Part shown: piece by piece, positions 13,854 through 22,029 of the stretch | Layout of the letters: each line of letters opens with the position of its first letter | How positions within the stretch are numbered: position 1 is the stretch's first letter | Assembly: GCA_036310185.1 (NCBI GenBank) | Contig: JAXJSH010000045.1 | Coordinates: 1-32,678, forward strand | DNA length: 32,678 nt | From: JALENY01 sp036310185 | Lineage (GTDB): Bacteria > Bacillota > Clostridia > Lachnospirales > Lachnospiraceae | Direction of reading: 5' to 3' | Translations under genes and position numbers: made by a program | Notes under the pieces: model-generated | The model's database searches: none | Seen by the model: only the letters and a program-made list of their open reading frames with translations | Told to the model about the DNA's origin: nothing

Positions 13854-15683
13854 ATGATGATTGACAAGAGACTGATCGGTACGGTCAGTGAGAGCAAAAA
13901 ATACATTGCGGGAAATGTGGCAGTGCAGTGGATTTCGCTGACTGCAAATATCACAATGATGGCTGCCATAGCCAATCTGCTGGCGCAGGTTTTTATGGGA
14001 AAAGCAGATGGAAGTACATTGATTTTTACAGGTGTGATAACTGGAATAGGGGTCATCGTACGTTTTGTATGTGCAGTAGCTTCCAGCCGTATGAGCCATC
14101 TGTCTTCACGGGCAGTAAAAAGGACGCTGCGTGAATTGATTTACAGGAAACTTTTAAAAATCGGAAGTTCCTATAATGAAAAAATTAAGACTTCGGAAGT
14201 GGTACAGCTGGCTGTGGAAGGGGTGGACCAGCTGGAAACCTATTTTGGCGCATATCTTCCCCAGTTTTTCTATGCGATGCTGGCGCCGGTGACGCTGTTT
14301 GCGGTGTTGTGTTTTGTAAATGTTCCGGCGGCGGTGGTGCTGCTTGTCTGTGTTCCGCTGATTCCGGCGGCGATTGCTGCAGTACAGACCTGGGCGAAGA
14401 AACTTTTGGCAAAATATTGGGGGCAGTATACGGCTCTGGGGGATACGTTTTTGGAAAATCTTCAGGGGCTTACAACGCTCAGGATTTACCAGTCCGATGG
14501 TTTTAAAAACGAGGAAATGAATCAGGAATCGGAAAAATTCCGTAAGATCACCATGAAAGTGCTGACTATGCAGCTCAATTCCATTACGATCATGGATCTG
14601 ATTGCGTACGGCGGTGCTGCCCTGGGGATTGTGATTGCAGTGCTGCAGCTTCAGGCTGGAAAGGTGACGCTGGCGGGAGCTTTGCTGATTATTCTTTTGT
14701 CTGCGGACTTTTTCCTGCCCATGCGTCTGCTGGGCAGTTTTTTCCACATTGCGATGAATGGAATGGCGGCAAGCGGAAAAATATTCCGTCTTCTGGATCT
14801 GCCGGAAGCACCTGCAGATGGAAAAGAATTTCCGCAGAATGAAAAAATACAAATAGAAAAACTTTCATTCTCATACGAGGCAGAACGGGAAATCCTTCAT
14901 GGGGTGGATATGGAGTTCCCACAGGGCAGTTTTACATCCATCGTCGGTGAATCCGGCTGCGGAAAAAGTACGATAGCTTCTGTTTTAATGATGAAAAACA
15001 GAGAATATAAGGGCAGTATCCGGGTTGGGGATACCGAGTTGTCCCGGATCGCAGAAGAGAGTCTGATGAAAAACATTACTTATATCAGCCATAACAGTTA
15101 CCTGTTTAAAGGGACTGTGCGGGACAATCTGCTGCTTGCAAAGCCGGATGCTTCCGAGCAGGAGTTGTGGGCAGTTCTGGAGAGAACCAATCTGGCAGAT
15201 TTTCTGAGAGCAGAACAGGGTCTGGATACGAAACTGGCGGAAAAGGCGGCTAACCTGTCCGGCGGCCAGTGTCAGCGTCTGGCTTTGGCCAGAGCACTTT
15301 TGCACGACAGTCCCATTTATATTTTTGATGAAGCGACTTCGAACATTGATGTAGAGAGTGAAAATGATATTATGGGTGAGATTCTGAATCTGGCAAAACG
15401 AAAGACGGTGATTCTGATTTCTCATCGTCTGGCAAACGTGACGGCTTCCGATTGTATCTACGTGTTGGAAAAAGGTGATGTTGCTGAGCAGGGAACCCAT
15501 GAAGATCTGTTGGCGCGGAAGGGAACGTATGCCCGGTTGTGGAATACGCAGCAGAGCCTTGAAAATTATGGGAAAACCAGGATTTGTGAAAATCCGGAAA
15601 AACAGAGAAATGAGGAAAAACTCAATATTGAAAAAATACAGAAGCAGAAAAACTCAGAAATTCATAGAAAGGAGCAAAACTAA
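13854..15683 (+). CDS. CydD/IrtA-like ABC transporter, permease-ATPase subunit 1
   Basis: The 609-residue protein is an exporter-fold ABC half-transporter. Membrane helices fill about 1-320. The ATPase has Walker A GESGCGKST (365-373), signature LSGGQ (468-472), Walker B IFDEA with Glu493, and switch His524, so its own motifs are all canonical. The helix pattern resembles CydD (thiol export) and the siderophore importers YbtP/IrtA, which share this fold. The C-terminus carries an unusual charged tail of about 40 residues rich in Lys, Glu and Asn. I chose the ATG at 13854, eight bases after AAAGGGG; the upstream in-frame ATG at 13725 has no such site. The next gene begins directly after the stop codon. 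No cydAB oxidase or siderophore genes are in view, so direction and substrate are open. Confidence 0.85.
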   Translation: MMIDKRLIGTVSESKKYIAGNVAVQWISLTANITMMAAIANLLAQVFMGKADGSTLIFTGVITGIGVIVRFVCAVASSRMSHLSSRAVKRTLRELIYRKLLKIGSSYNEKIKTSEVVQLAVEGVDQLETYFGAYLPQFFYAMLAPVTLFAVLCFVNVPAAVVLLVCVPLIPAAIAAVQTWAKKLLAKYWGQYTALGDTFLENLQGLTTLRIYQSDGFKNEEMNQESEKFRKITMKVLTMQLNSITIMDLIAYGGAALGIVIAVLQLQAGKVTLAGALLIILLSADFFLPMRLLGSFFHIAMNGMAASGKIFRLLDLPEAPADGKEFPQNEKIQIEKLSFSYEAEREILHGVDMEFPQGSFTSIVGESGCGKSTIASVLMMKNREYKGSIRVGDTELSRIAEESLMKNITYISHNSYLFKGTVRDNLLLAKPDASEQELWAVLERTNLADFLRAEQGLDTKLAEKAANLSGGQCQRLALARALLHDSPIYIFDEATSNIDVESENDIMGEILNLAKRKTVILISHRLANVTASDCIYVLEKGDVAEQGTHEDLLARKGTYARLWNTQQSLENYGKTRICENPEKQRNEEKLNIEKIQKQKNSEIHRKEQN

Positions 15684-17411
15684 ATGAAGAAGAAAAGTAA
15701 TTTTTCCGTTATGAGAAAATTGATTGTTCTTGTAAAGCCGCTGACCGGTTATATGCTCCTTGCTGTTCTGATGGGATTGATCGGTCATTTGTGTGCAGCT
15801 TTTATCACCATATTGGGCGGATACGGCATTTTGCATATATTAGGGACAAATGCAGAAATTGCCGGAATGTCATCCAATTGGTTTACACAGATTTTGACCG
15901 GCAGCACATCAAACGGTCTCAGTTTTATTTTTGTATTGCTGGCAGCGGCCGCCGCAGCCAGAGGTCTTTTGCGTTATGGGGAGCAGGCATGCAATCACTT
16001 TATTGCGTTTAAGCTGCTGGCATTGATCCGGGACAAAGTATTTCAGGCTCTCCGAAAAATCTGCCCCGCAAAACTGGAGGGCAGAGATAAGGGAAATCTG
16101 ATTTCCGTGATCACATCGGATATCGAACTTCTGGAAGTGTTTTATGCACATACCATTTCTCCGGCGGCAATTGCATCTCTTTTTACCGCGGTAATGTGCC
16201 TGTTTATCGGAAGTTATCATCCGCTTTTGGGTGTGATTGCACTGGCGGCTTATGGAACAGTGGGGATTTTTGTCCCAATGATCGTTTCATGCTGGAATGG
16301 AAGAGAGGGGATGCTGTTTCGTGAAAAATCCGGTGATCTGTCCGGTTTTGTTCTGGACAGCCTTCGGGGGCTTTCACAGACCATTCAATACAACGGCGGG
16401 GAAAAACGCCTCAGAGAGATCAATCGCCGTACCGATGAACTGGCCGGACATGAGGCACGCATGAAAAATATTACCGGTTTTAATACGGCGATTACAAATT
16501 CGCTGATTCTGATTTTTGATCTGGCAATCCTGTTTTGTGGTGTCTGGCTGAATATGCAGGGAAAAATCGGTTTTGACGGCGTGCTGATTCCGACCCTGGC
16601 CCTTATGTCCTCGTTCGGGCCCGTGGTGGCACTGGCCAATCTGGGAAGTACACTCCAGAATACATTTGCAGCGGGAAATCGTGTGCTTGATATTTTGGAA
16701 GAGACATCGCTGGTGGAAGAAATAAAAGGAAAAGAAACCATAGGATTCGATTCCATAAAGGCGGAAAATGTGACTTTTGCCTACGAAGATGAGACCATTC
16801 TGGATCAGGTATCCCTGGATGTGGAAAAGGGAAATGTGATCGGTATCGTGGGAAAGAGCGGAAGCGGAAAATCCACACTGCTCAAACTTTTTATGCGCTT
16901 TTGGAATGTGGAGAAAGGAAGCATTCTGGTCTCCGGGAAAAACATAGAAGAGGTCAATACGTCCAATCTGAGAGATCTGGAAAGCTTTGTGACGCAGGAA
17001 ACCCATCTGTTTCATGACAGCATTGCCAGCAATCTGCGAATTGCAAAACGGAACGCGACCATGGAAGAAATACAGGAAGCCTGCAAAAAGGCATCCATTC
17101 ATGATTTTATTATGGGTCTGCCCCAGGGGTATGATACTCCGGTGGGAGAATTGGGCGATACGCTCTCCGGCGGAGAACGGCAGCGAATCGGTCTGGCAAG
17201 AGCATTTTTACACGATGCACCGCTGGTGCTGCTGGATGAGCCTACCAGCAATCTGGACAGTCTGAACGAGGCGATTATTCTGAAATCACTTGGGGAAAAA
17301 CGGGAAGGGAAAACCATTATACTGGTAACCCATCGGGAATCAACCATGCGGATTGCCGATCAGGTATACTCCATTGAAAAACTGTCCGCAGCAGGAGGAA
17401 GATGCAGCTGA
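15684..17411 (+). CDS. CydC/IrtB-like ABC transporter, permease-ATPase subunit 2
   Basis: The 575-residue partner has the same fold: about six membrane helices (1-310) and an ATPase with Walker A GKSGSGKST (390-398), Walker B LLDEP with Glu519 and a switch His in VTHRE. Its signature is LSGGE (494-498), with Glu replacing the usual Gln, a change common in one half of CydDC-type pairs. The ATG directly follows the upstream TAA, and the ribosome site GAAAGGAG lies inside the end of the upstream gene, so the two are coupled. Together they should form a heterodimer. A YbaN-family membrane gene follows 180 bp later on the same strand and may belong to the unit. Confidence 0.85.
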   Translation: MKKKSNFSVMRKLIVLVKPLTGYMLLAVLMGLIGHLCAAFITILGGYGILHILGTNAEIAGMSSNWFTQILTGSTSNGLSFIFVLLAAAAAARGLLRYGEQACNHFIAFKLLALIRDKVFQALRKICPAKLEGRDKGNLISVITSDIELLEVFYAHTISPAAIASLFTAVMCLFIGSYHPLLGVIALAAYGTVGIFVPMIVSCWNGREGMLFREKSGDLSGFVLDSLRGLSQTIQYNGGEKRLREINRRTDELAGHEARMKNITGFNTAITNSLILIFDLAILFCGVWLNMQGKIGFDGVLIPTLALMSSFGPVVALANLGSTLQNTFAAGNRVLDILEETSLVEEIKGKETIGFDSIKAENVTFAYEDETILDQVSLDVEKGNVIGIVGKSGSGKSTLLKLFMRFWNVEKGSILVSGKNIEEVNTSNLRDLESFVTQETHLFHDSIASNLRIAKRNATMEEIQEACKKASIHDFIMGLPQGYDTPVGELGDTLSGGERQRIGLARAFLHDAPLVLLDEPTSNLDSLNEAIILKSLGEKREGKTIILVTHRESTMRIADQVYSIEKLSAAGGRCS

Positions 17412-17591
17412 TGTTATACCATCCGGTTTTGGCGGTTTGCCATGTTGTTGGATCGAAAAAGAAAAAGCACAGGAACAAAGTTCTGAAAAATCCGGTTTGC
17501 GATGAATGGAAAGAAAATTGTAAAACATGAGTCGAAAAGGCTGGGGACAGAATCGAAAAATAGAAACTGAAAGAATGGGGAAAGATAGAAT

Positions 17592-17975
17592 ATGAAGATT
17601 AAAAGAATCTTATTAATAGCAGTTGGCTGTATGGGCGTTGGTCTGGGAGCTGTGGGTGCAGTGGTGCCGCTGATACCCGCATTCCCTTTTCTGCTGCTTG
17701 CGGCGGTGTGTTTTGCCAGAAGTTCGGAAAAGCTGAACAACTGGTTTATCAATACCAGATTATATAAAAACAATCTGGAATCCTATGTAAAGGGCCAGGG
17801 AATGACCAGAAAAACAAAAATAAAAATTATGGTTATGGTTACGATTTTGATGTCGATCGGTTTTATCATGATGCATCAGGTTCCGGTTGGAAGAATCGTA
17901 TTGGTCTGTGTATGGGTGTTTCATATCTTATATTTTACATTCGGGGTAAAAAACTACGCAGCTGCTGAGAACTGA
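17592..17975 (+). CDS. YbaN family (DUF454) inner-membrane protein
   Basis: The 127-residue protein matches the DUF454/YbaN family: two N-terminal hydrophobic segments with GxGLGAVGAVVPLIPAFPFLLLA, the conserved stretch CFARSSEKLNNWFINTRLYK, and two further membrane segments (about 76-92 and 98-114). YbaN proteins are small membrane proteins of unknown function, widespread in bacteria. AATGGGGAAAG lies ahead of the ATG as a ribosome site. The position after an exporter-fold ABC pair may point to an accessory role for that transporter; this is inference from neighbourhood only. The 180-bp gap upstream holds nothing I can recognise. The aspS promoter begins 12 bases after its stop codon. Confidence 0.87.
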   Translation: MKIKRILLIAVGCMGVGLGAVGAVVPLIPAFPFLLLAAVCFARSSEKLNNWFINTRLYKNNLESYVKGQGMTRKTKIKIMVMVTILMSIGFIMMHQVPVGRIVLVCVWVFHILYFTFGVKNYAAAEN

Positions 17976-17987
17976 AGGATTTCCCCC

Positions 17988-18017
17988 TTGACAACATTTT
18001 TGCCGCTGTTATATAAT
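17988..18017 (+). promoter_or_regulatory. aspS promoter
   Basis: A perfect TTGACA (17988-17993) and perfect TATAAT (18012-18017) are separated by 18 bases. Transcription should begin near 18024, giving a leader of about 430 bases. Confidence 0.9.
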
Positions 18018-18022
18018 TTGTG

Positions 18023-18327
18023 AAGTAACGGTTCCTGTTTTATGAACAGTTACTTTGTGAAAATGGCAATGACGAAGAGAAGTAGCGCATTTTATCGCTT
18101 CCAGAGAGTGGGGGACGGTGGAAGCCCCATAGAATGAATCTGCGTGAATAACACTTTACCAGCCGCGATCTGAACACCGCTTTTTGGTCAGTAGGTGAGC
18201 CGTCAGCTGTGCGAAAAACAGCTGGGTTTTTCTGAACCCGTAAGAGACTGCCGCAGGCAGTAATTCAGGTGGTACCGCGGACTTTATGTTCGTCCTGAAC
18301 GAGTGACGTTTGGGACGGACTTTTTTT
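18023..18327 (+). promoter_or_regulatory. T-box riboswitch with apparent Asn (AAC) specifier
   Basis: The leader has all T-box parts. Stem I shows the GAAGAGAAGTAG side, the AGAGAG bulge (near 18103) and the GGACGGTGGAAG distal loop (near 18113). A stem III-like region (18204-18239) follows, then the T-box sequence CAGGTGGTACCGCG (18266-18279) and the terminator. T-boxes sense uncharged tRNA: pairing of its 3' end with the TGGN bulge favours the antiterminator and turns on the synthetase gene. In the descending specifier loop the sequence is GAATAACAC. By the pattern AAT-codon-AC seen in glyQS, the specifier is AAC at 18150-18152, an Asn codon. An extra hairpin (18023-18055) precedes stem I, and another (18394-18427) lies between the terminator and aspS. 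Confidence 0.93.
18288..18327 (+). terminator. T-box regulated terminator
   Basis: The stem of 14 positions (18288-18301 with 18307-18320, including G-U pairs) is followed by seven T residues. Its 5' arm lies directly after the T-box sequence, as expected for the competing terminator and antiterminator forms. Confidence 0.88.
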
Positions 18328-18454
18328 ATTTTCAGGAAAAAGAGAAATAACAGAAAAGGCAATAGGAACAATACTCAAACGTAAAGAAAGATCGTGGGAT
18401 CCCTCAATAACAGTTTCAGGATTCCACAGTGCCGGATAGGAAAGGAGAAAAAAC

Positions 18455-20206
18455 ATGACGATCGGAACAACTTATCGTGACAAAGTCCTCAATCAGCTTG
18501 GCGAAGGCGATGTTGGGGCAACTTTGAAAGTGTCCGGATGGGTAGAAAACATCCGTGACCATGGCGGCGTATCTTTTATCGATTTAAGAGATATGTACGG
18601 TGTACTGCAGGTCGTACTGCGTGACACAAACCTGTTGGAAGGTATTAACAAAGAAGACTGTATTATGGTTGAAGGTGTGGTAGATCACCGTGATGAGGAA
18701 ACTTACAATCCGAAGATCCCGACCGGAACCATCGAGCTGGAAGCACACAAAATCGAAGTACTTGGCAAAGTATACAAGCAGCTTCCGTTTGAAGTAATGA
18801 CATCCAAAGAGATTCGTGAGGATCTGAGACTGAAATATCGTTATCTTGACTTAAGAAACAAAAAAGTAAGAGATAACATGATTTTCCGCTCCAACGTAAT
18901 CAGCTTTTTAAGAGAAAAAATGACAGAGATGGGATTTTTAGAGATCCAGACACCGATTCTGTGTGCTTCTTCACCGGAAGGTGCCCGTGACTATATCGTT
19001 CCGTCCCGCAAATTCAAAGGAAAATTCTATGCACTTCCGCAGGCTCCGCAGCAGTACAAACAGCTGCTGATGGTATCCGGATTTGATAAATATTTCCAGA
19101 TCGCACCCTGCTTCCGTGACGAGGATGCCCGTGCAGACCGTTCTCCGGGTGAGTTCTATCAGCTTGACTTCGAGATGAGCTTTGCGACACAGGAAGATGT
19201 ATTCCGCGTAGGCGAAGAAGTGCTGACTGCAGCATTTGAAAAATTTGCTCCGGAAGGCGCAGCCGTAACACAGGCACCGTATCCGGTCATCAGCTACAAA
19301 CAGGCCATGCTGGAATTCGGTACCGACAAGCCGGATCTTAGAAATCCCCTTCGTATTATTGATGTTACCGATTTCTTCCAGAGATGTACCTTCAAGCCGT
19401 TCCACAACAAAACAGTCCGTGCGATCAAAGTACATGCGAACATGTCCAAAGGTTTCCACGAAAAACTGTTGAAATTTGCTCAGTCTATCGGTATGGGCGG
19501 ACTTGGATACCTGGAAGTAAAGGAAGATCTGTCCTACAAGGGACCGATCGATAAATTCATTCCGGACGATATGAAAGAAGAGATTCGTGACCTGGCAGGT
19601 CTGGAAGCTGGCGACACCATCTTCTTTATCGCAGACAAAGAGAGTCAGGCAGCTGCATATGCAGGACAGATCCGCACCGAACTTGGTCAGAGACTTGATC
19701 TGATTGAGAAAAATGCATACCGTTTCTGTTTCGTAAATGACTTCCCGATGTATGAGTACGATCCGGAAGAAAAGAAGATGATCTTCACACACAACCCGTT
19801 CTCCATGCCCCAGGGCGGTCTGGAAGCACTTAACACAAAAGATCCGGAAGAGATTCTTGCATACCAGTACGATATCGTATGTAACGGTGTTGAACTTTCC
19901 TCCGGTGCGGTTCGTAACCACAACCTGGATATCATGGTAAAAGCTTTTGAGATCGCAGGTTACACAGAAGAAGATCTGAAACAGAAATTCGGAGCACTTT
20001 ACAATGCATTCCAGTACGGAGCACCGCCGCACGCAGGTATGGCACCGGGTGTTGACCGTATGATCATGCTTCTGCGCAACGAAGAAAATATCCGTGAAGT
20101 TATTCCGTTCCCGATGAACGGAAATGCACAGGATCTGATGTGCGGAGCACCGAACGAAGTATCAGAACAGCAGCTTCGTGAGGTTCATATTAAAGTCAGA
20201 GCTTAA
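18455..20206 (+). CDS. aspS: Aspartyl-tRNA synthetase, probably non-discriminating
   Basis: The 583-residue protein is a bacterial-type class II AspRS, which charges tRNA with aspartate. It has the N-terminal anticodon-binding OB domain (about 1-110), motif 2 FRDEDARADR, the bacterial insertion (GAD) domain (about 290-410) and motif 3 GAPPHAGMAPGVDRMIML near the end. In the OB domain the loop reads GWVENIRDHGGVSFIDLRD. His36 aligns with His31 of Pseudomonas AspRS, where E. coli has Leu; that His is linked to recognising both tRNA-Asp and tRNA-Asn. A non-discriminating enzyme would make Asp-tRNA-Asn for amidation by GatCAB. This fits the Asn-type T-box leader. No AsnRS or gat gene is in the window to test it. 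AAAGGAG precedes the ATG. Confidence 0.96.
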   Translation: MTIGTTYRDKVLNQLGEGDVGATLKVSGWVENIRDHGGVSFIDLRDMYGVLQVVLRDTNLLEGINKEDCIMVEGVVDHRDEETYNPKIPTGTIELEAHKIEVLGKVYKQLPFEVMTSKEIREDLRLKYRYLDLRNKKVRDNMIFRSNVISFLREKMTEMGFLEIQTPILCASSPEGARDYIVPSRKFKGKFYALPQAPQQYKQLLMVSGFDKYFQIAPCFRDEDARADRSPGEFYQLDFEMSFATQEDVFRVGEEVLTAAFEKFAPEGAAVTQAPYPVISYKQAMLEFGTDKPDLRNPLRIIDVTDFFQRCTFKPFHNKTVRAIKVHANMSKGFHEKLLKFAQSIGMGGLGYLEVKEDLSYKGPIDKFIPDDMKEEIRDLAGLEAGDTIFFIADKESQAAAYAGQIRTELGQRLDLIEKNAYRFCFVNDFPMYEYDPEEKKMIFTHNPFSMPQGGLEALNTKDPEEILAYQYDIVCNGVELSSGAVRNHNLDIMVKAFEIAGYTEEDLKQKFGALYNAFQYGAPPHAGMAPGVDRMIMLLRNEENIREVIPFPMNGNAQDLMCGAPNEVSEQQLREVHIKVRA

Positions 20207-20218
20207 AAACATGAAAAA

Positions 20219-20272
20219 GGGAGTTTCGCTCGATAACTGAGGAATCAGTTACCTGCGAAACTCCCTTCGTAT
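20219..20272. terminator. Terminator between convergent aspS and MATE genes
   Basis: GGGAGTTTCGC (20219-20229) and GCGAAACTCCC (20255-20265) form a perfect 11-bp stem, with an inner perfect stem TAACTGA/TCAGTTA. On plus it is followed by TTCGTATTTTTA; on minus by CTTTTTCATG. It probably serves both genes. Confidence 0.88.
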
Positions 20273-20274
20273 TT

Positions 20275-21645
20275 TTATAGATTTTTGATTTTTAACCGGT
20301 AAATGCGAACCAGCAGATAAGTACTCAGCAGCAGTGATACAATTTCCGCAATCGGATAACTCCACCATACAGCACTCAGACCGGAAATCCGGGACAATAT
20401 CCACGCGGTCGGAAGCAGAACCAGAAGCTGGCGGCAGAAAGAATTAATCAGACTGTACATACCATTTCCCAGTGCCTGAAACATGGAACCGCACACAATA
20501 CAGTAACCTGCGAAAGTAAAGGACAGGCTGATGATGCGAAGGGCCGGAATGCCAATCTCCAGCATTTGAGGAGATGCCTCGAAAATGCTCAGCAGTTGTC
20601 CCGGGAAAATCCAGAACAGGACTGTTCCGACTAACATGACACCCACCGCAATGCAGACTGCCAGCTTAAAGGCAGACATGATACGTTTTTTGTTTCGGGC
20701 ACCGTAGTTGTAGGCCACGATCGGAACCAGACCATTGTTTAATCCGAATACAGGCATAAAGATAAAACTGTTCAGTTTGAAATAAACGCCAAATACAGTA
20801 GCTGCGGTAGCAGTAAACTGAACCAGAATCTTATTCATACCAAAGGTCATGACAGAACCGATCGCCTGTACGATAATAGATGGAATGCCTACAATATAAA
20901 TATTTTTAATGGTGGTCAGATCCGGACGGAAACGCCGCATATTAATATTGATCTCTTTGTTTCGTCGGACGTTAAAAAAGATTCCGATACATGCACCGGC
21001 AAACTGGCCGATTACAGTGGCCAGAGCAGCACCGGCAACACCGAGTTTTGGCATGCCCAGAAGTCCAAAGATGAAAATCGGGTCCAGAATGATGTTAATG
21101 ATCGCACCGGAACCCTGCGAGATCATGGTGTAAATGGTAAGGCCGGTGGCCTGCAGCAGCCGCTCAAATGTGATCTGGGTAAAGACGAAAATAGAACAGG
21201 CGCAGATAATGATCATGTACTGTTTTCCATAAGCGACGATTTGTTCTGCGTTGCCCACCAGTCCGTTTGTCTGTGAAGAAAAATAGAGATTCATCAGACC
21301 AAGACCTCCGGCAGCAAAAACAATACCGCTTAAGACTGCAAGGAAAATACCGTTTTTTGCCGCTTTGTCGGCATTTTCAAAGTTCTTTTCGCCGAGACTT
21401 CGTGACAGCAGTGCATTGATGCCGACGCCGGTTCCGGAGGCGATGGCGATCATCAGGTTTTGCACCGGGAAGACCAGAGATACGGCGGTCAGCGCATCTT
21501 CGCTGATCCTTGATACGAAGATACTGTCTACAATGTTGTAGAAAGCCTGCACCAGCATGGAAACCATGATGGGTAGTGACATCTGAAGCAAAAGCTTCGG
21601 GATAGGCATTGTGCCCATTTTGTTTTCTTTTGTTTGTGTTGACAT
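20275..21645 (-). CDS. MATE family multidrug efflux transporter
   Basis: The 456-residue product is a MATE exporter of the DinF/NorM-like group, which expels drugs or metabolites using Na+ or H+. It has twelve predicted helices. The family marks are visible: an N-terminal segment LLLQMSLPIMVSMLVQAFYNIVDSIFVS, then AVSLVFPVQNLMIAIASGTGVGINALLSRSLGEKN, and the matching pattern in the second half (VFGLNNGLVPIVAYNYGARN). The start chosen is the ATG at 21645, seven bases after GAGGGAG; the longer reading from 21663 begins upstream of that site. A good promoter lies at 21724-21752 and a terminator sits between it and the gene, so expression is probably conditional. The substrate is unknown. Confidence 0.92.
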   Translation of the reverse strand: MSTQTKENKMGTMPIPKLLLQMSLPIMVSMLVQAFYNIVDSIFVSRISEDALTAVSLVFPVQNLMIAIASGTGVGINALLSRSLGEKNFENADKAAKNGIFLAVLSGIVFAAGGLGLMNLYFSSQTNGLVGNAEQIVAYGKQYMIIICACSIFVFTQITFERLLQATGLTIYTMISQGSGAIINIILDPIFIFGLLGMPKLGVAGAALATVIGQFAGACIGIFFNVRRNKEININMRRFRPDLTTIKNIYIVGIPSIIVQAIGSVMTFGMNKILVQFTATAATVFGVYFKLNSFIFMPVFGLNNGLVPIVAYNYGARNKKRIMSAFKLAVCIAVGVMLVGTVLFWIFPGQLLSIFEASPQMLEIGIPALRIISLSFTFAGYCIVCGSMFQALGNGMYSLINSFCRQLLVLLPTAWILSRISGLSAVWWSYPIAEIVSLLLSTYLLVRIYRLKIKNL

Positions 21646-21670
21646 AAAATTTCTCCCTCTCAAGTAAAGA

Positions 21671-21707
21671 CAAAAAAAGAGACGCTGTCAGATGTTGTGC
21701 GACAGCG
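21671..21707 (-). terminator. Leader terminator (attenuator candidate) of the MATE gene
   Basis: On the minus strand CGCTGTC (21707-21701) pairs with GACAGCG (21689-21683), followed by TCTCTTTTTTT. It lies about 10 bases into the transcript and ends 26 bases before the start codon. An alternative pairing, CAGAT with ATCTG, crosses the terminator stem and could compete with it. Confidence 0.65.
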
Positions 21708-21723
21708 AATCTGCTTCTATATC

Positions 21724-21752
21724 ATTGTAGTTTGCTGTATATAGATTGTCAA
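21724..21752 (-). promoter_or_regulatory. MATE gene promoter
   Basis: Read on minus: TTGACA (21752-21747), 17 bases, TACAAT (21729-21724). Start expected near 21717, giving a leader of about 72 bases. Confidence 0.82.
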
Positions 21753-21821
21753 TATAAGAGATTGTTCAGTTAAAATATTTTGAAAGGCATGTGTAATGCT
21801 GTAAATGACAATTAGAGTATA

Positions 21822-21850
21822 TTGAATGCAAAATTATAATGTGCTATAAT
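21822..21850 (+). promoter_or_regulatory. Toxin gene promoter
   Basis: TTGAAT (21822-21827), 17 bases, TATAAT (21845-21850). The mRNA should start near 21857 with GTGGGAAA. The MATE promoter fires away from it about 70 bp to the left. Confidence 0.8.
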
Positions 21851-21856
21851 CGATAC

Positions 21857-21930
21857 GTGGGAAACCAGAGCCAGGCGGCTTGCCCTTCTTTTCGGAGGGA
21901 TATACCCTCCAGACGAGAGAAAGGAGGGTG
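21857..21930 (+). promoter_or_regulatory. Structured toxin mRNA leader with masked ribosome site
   Basis: The ACCCTCC segment at 21904-21910 can pair either with GGAGGG just upstream (21894-21899) or with the ribosome site GGAGGGT (21923-21929). The two pairings are mutually exclusive, which would switch translation off or on. A second structure at the 5' end (21857-21885) includes AGCC/GGCT. Such inactive leaders are typical of type I toxin mRNAs. Confidence 0.55.
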
Positions 21931-21936
21931 TTGTAA

Positions 21937-22029
21937 ATGGTAACATATTCTGATTTGATTCAGTTTTGTATATTCATTGTGACCCTTGTAAGTCTGTGTA
22001 ATCAGATATTCAGGGGAAAAAGAAAATAG
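21937..22029 (+). CDS. Holin-like type I toxin peptide
   Basis: The frame encodes 30 residues: a short start (MVTYSDLIQ), one hydrophobic membrane span (about residues 8-22, FCIFIVTLVSLC) and a basic end (FRGKRK). This fits the putative holin-like toxin group (Pfam Hol_Tox as I recall), tiny membrane peptides that depolarise the membrane when overproduced and are silenced by antisense RNA. An unusually strong ribosome site AAGGAGGGTG lies seven bases ahead of the ATG. The stop codon falls at the foot of a strong hairpin that, on the opposite strand, is the terminator of a convergent small RNA. The gene has its own promoter and lies alone in a 731-bp gap between the MATE and methyltransferase genes. 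Toxicity is inferred, not shown. Confidence 0.8.
   Translation: MVTYSDLIQFCIFIVTLVSLCNQIFRGKRK

Noticed and set aside
17412..17591. Possible small gene between the ABC pair and ybaN
   Set aside because: No frame with a ribosome site and sensible composition; treated as an empty intergenic gap.
18971..20032. 353-codon minus frame inside aspS
   Set aside because: Antisense of highly conserved AspRS motifs; composition is non-protein-like.
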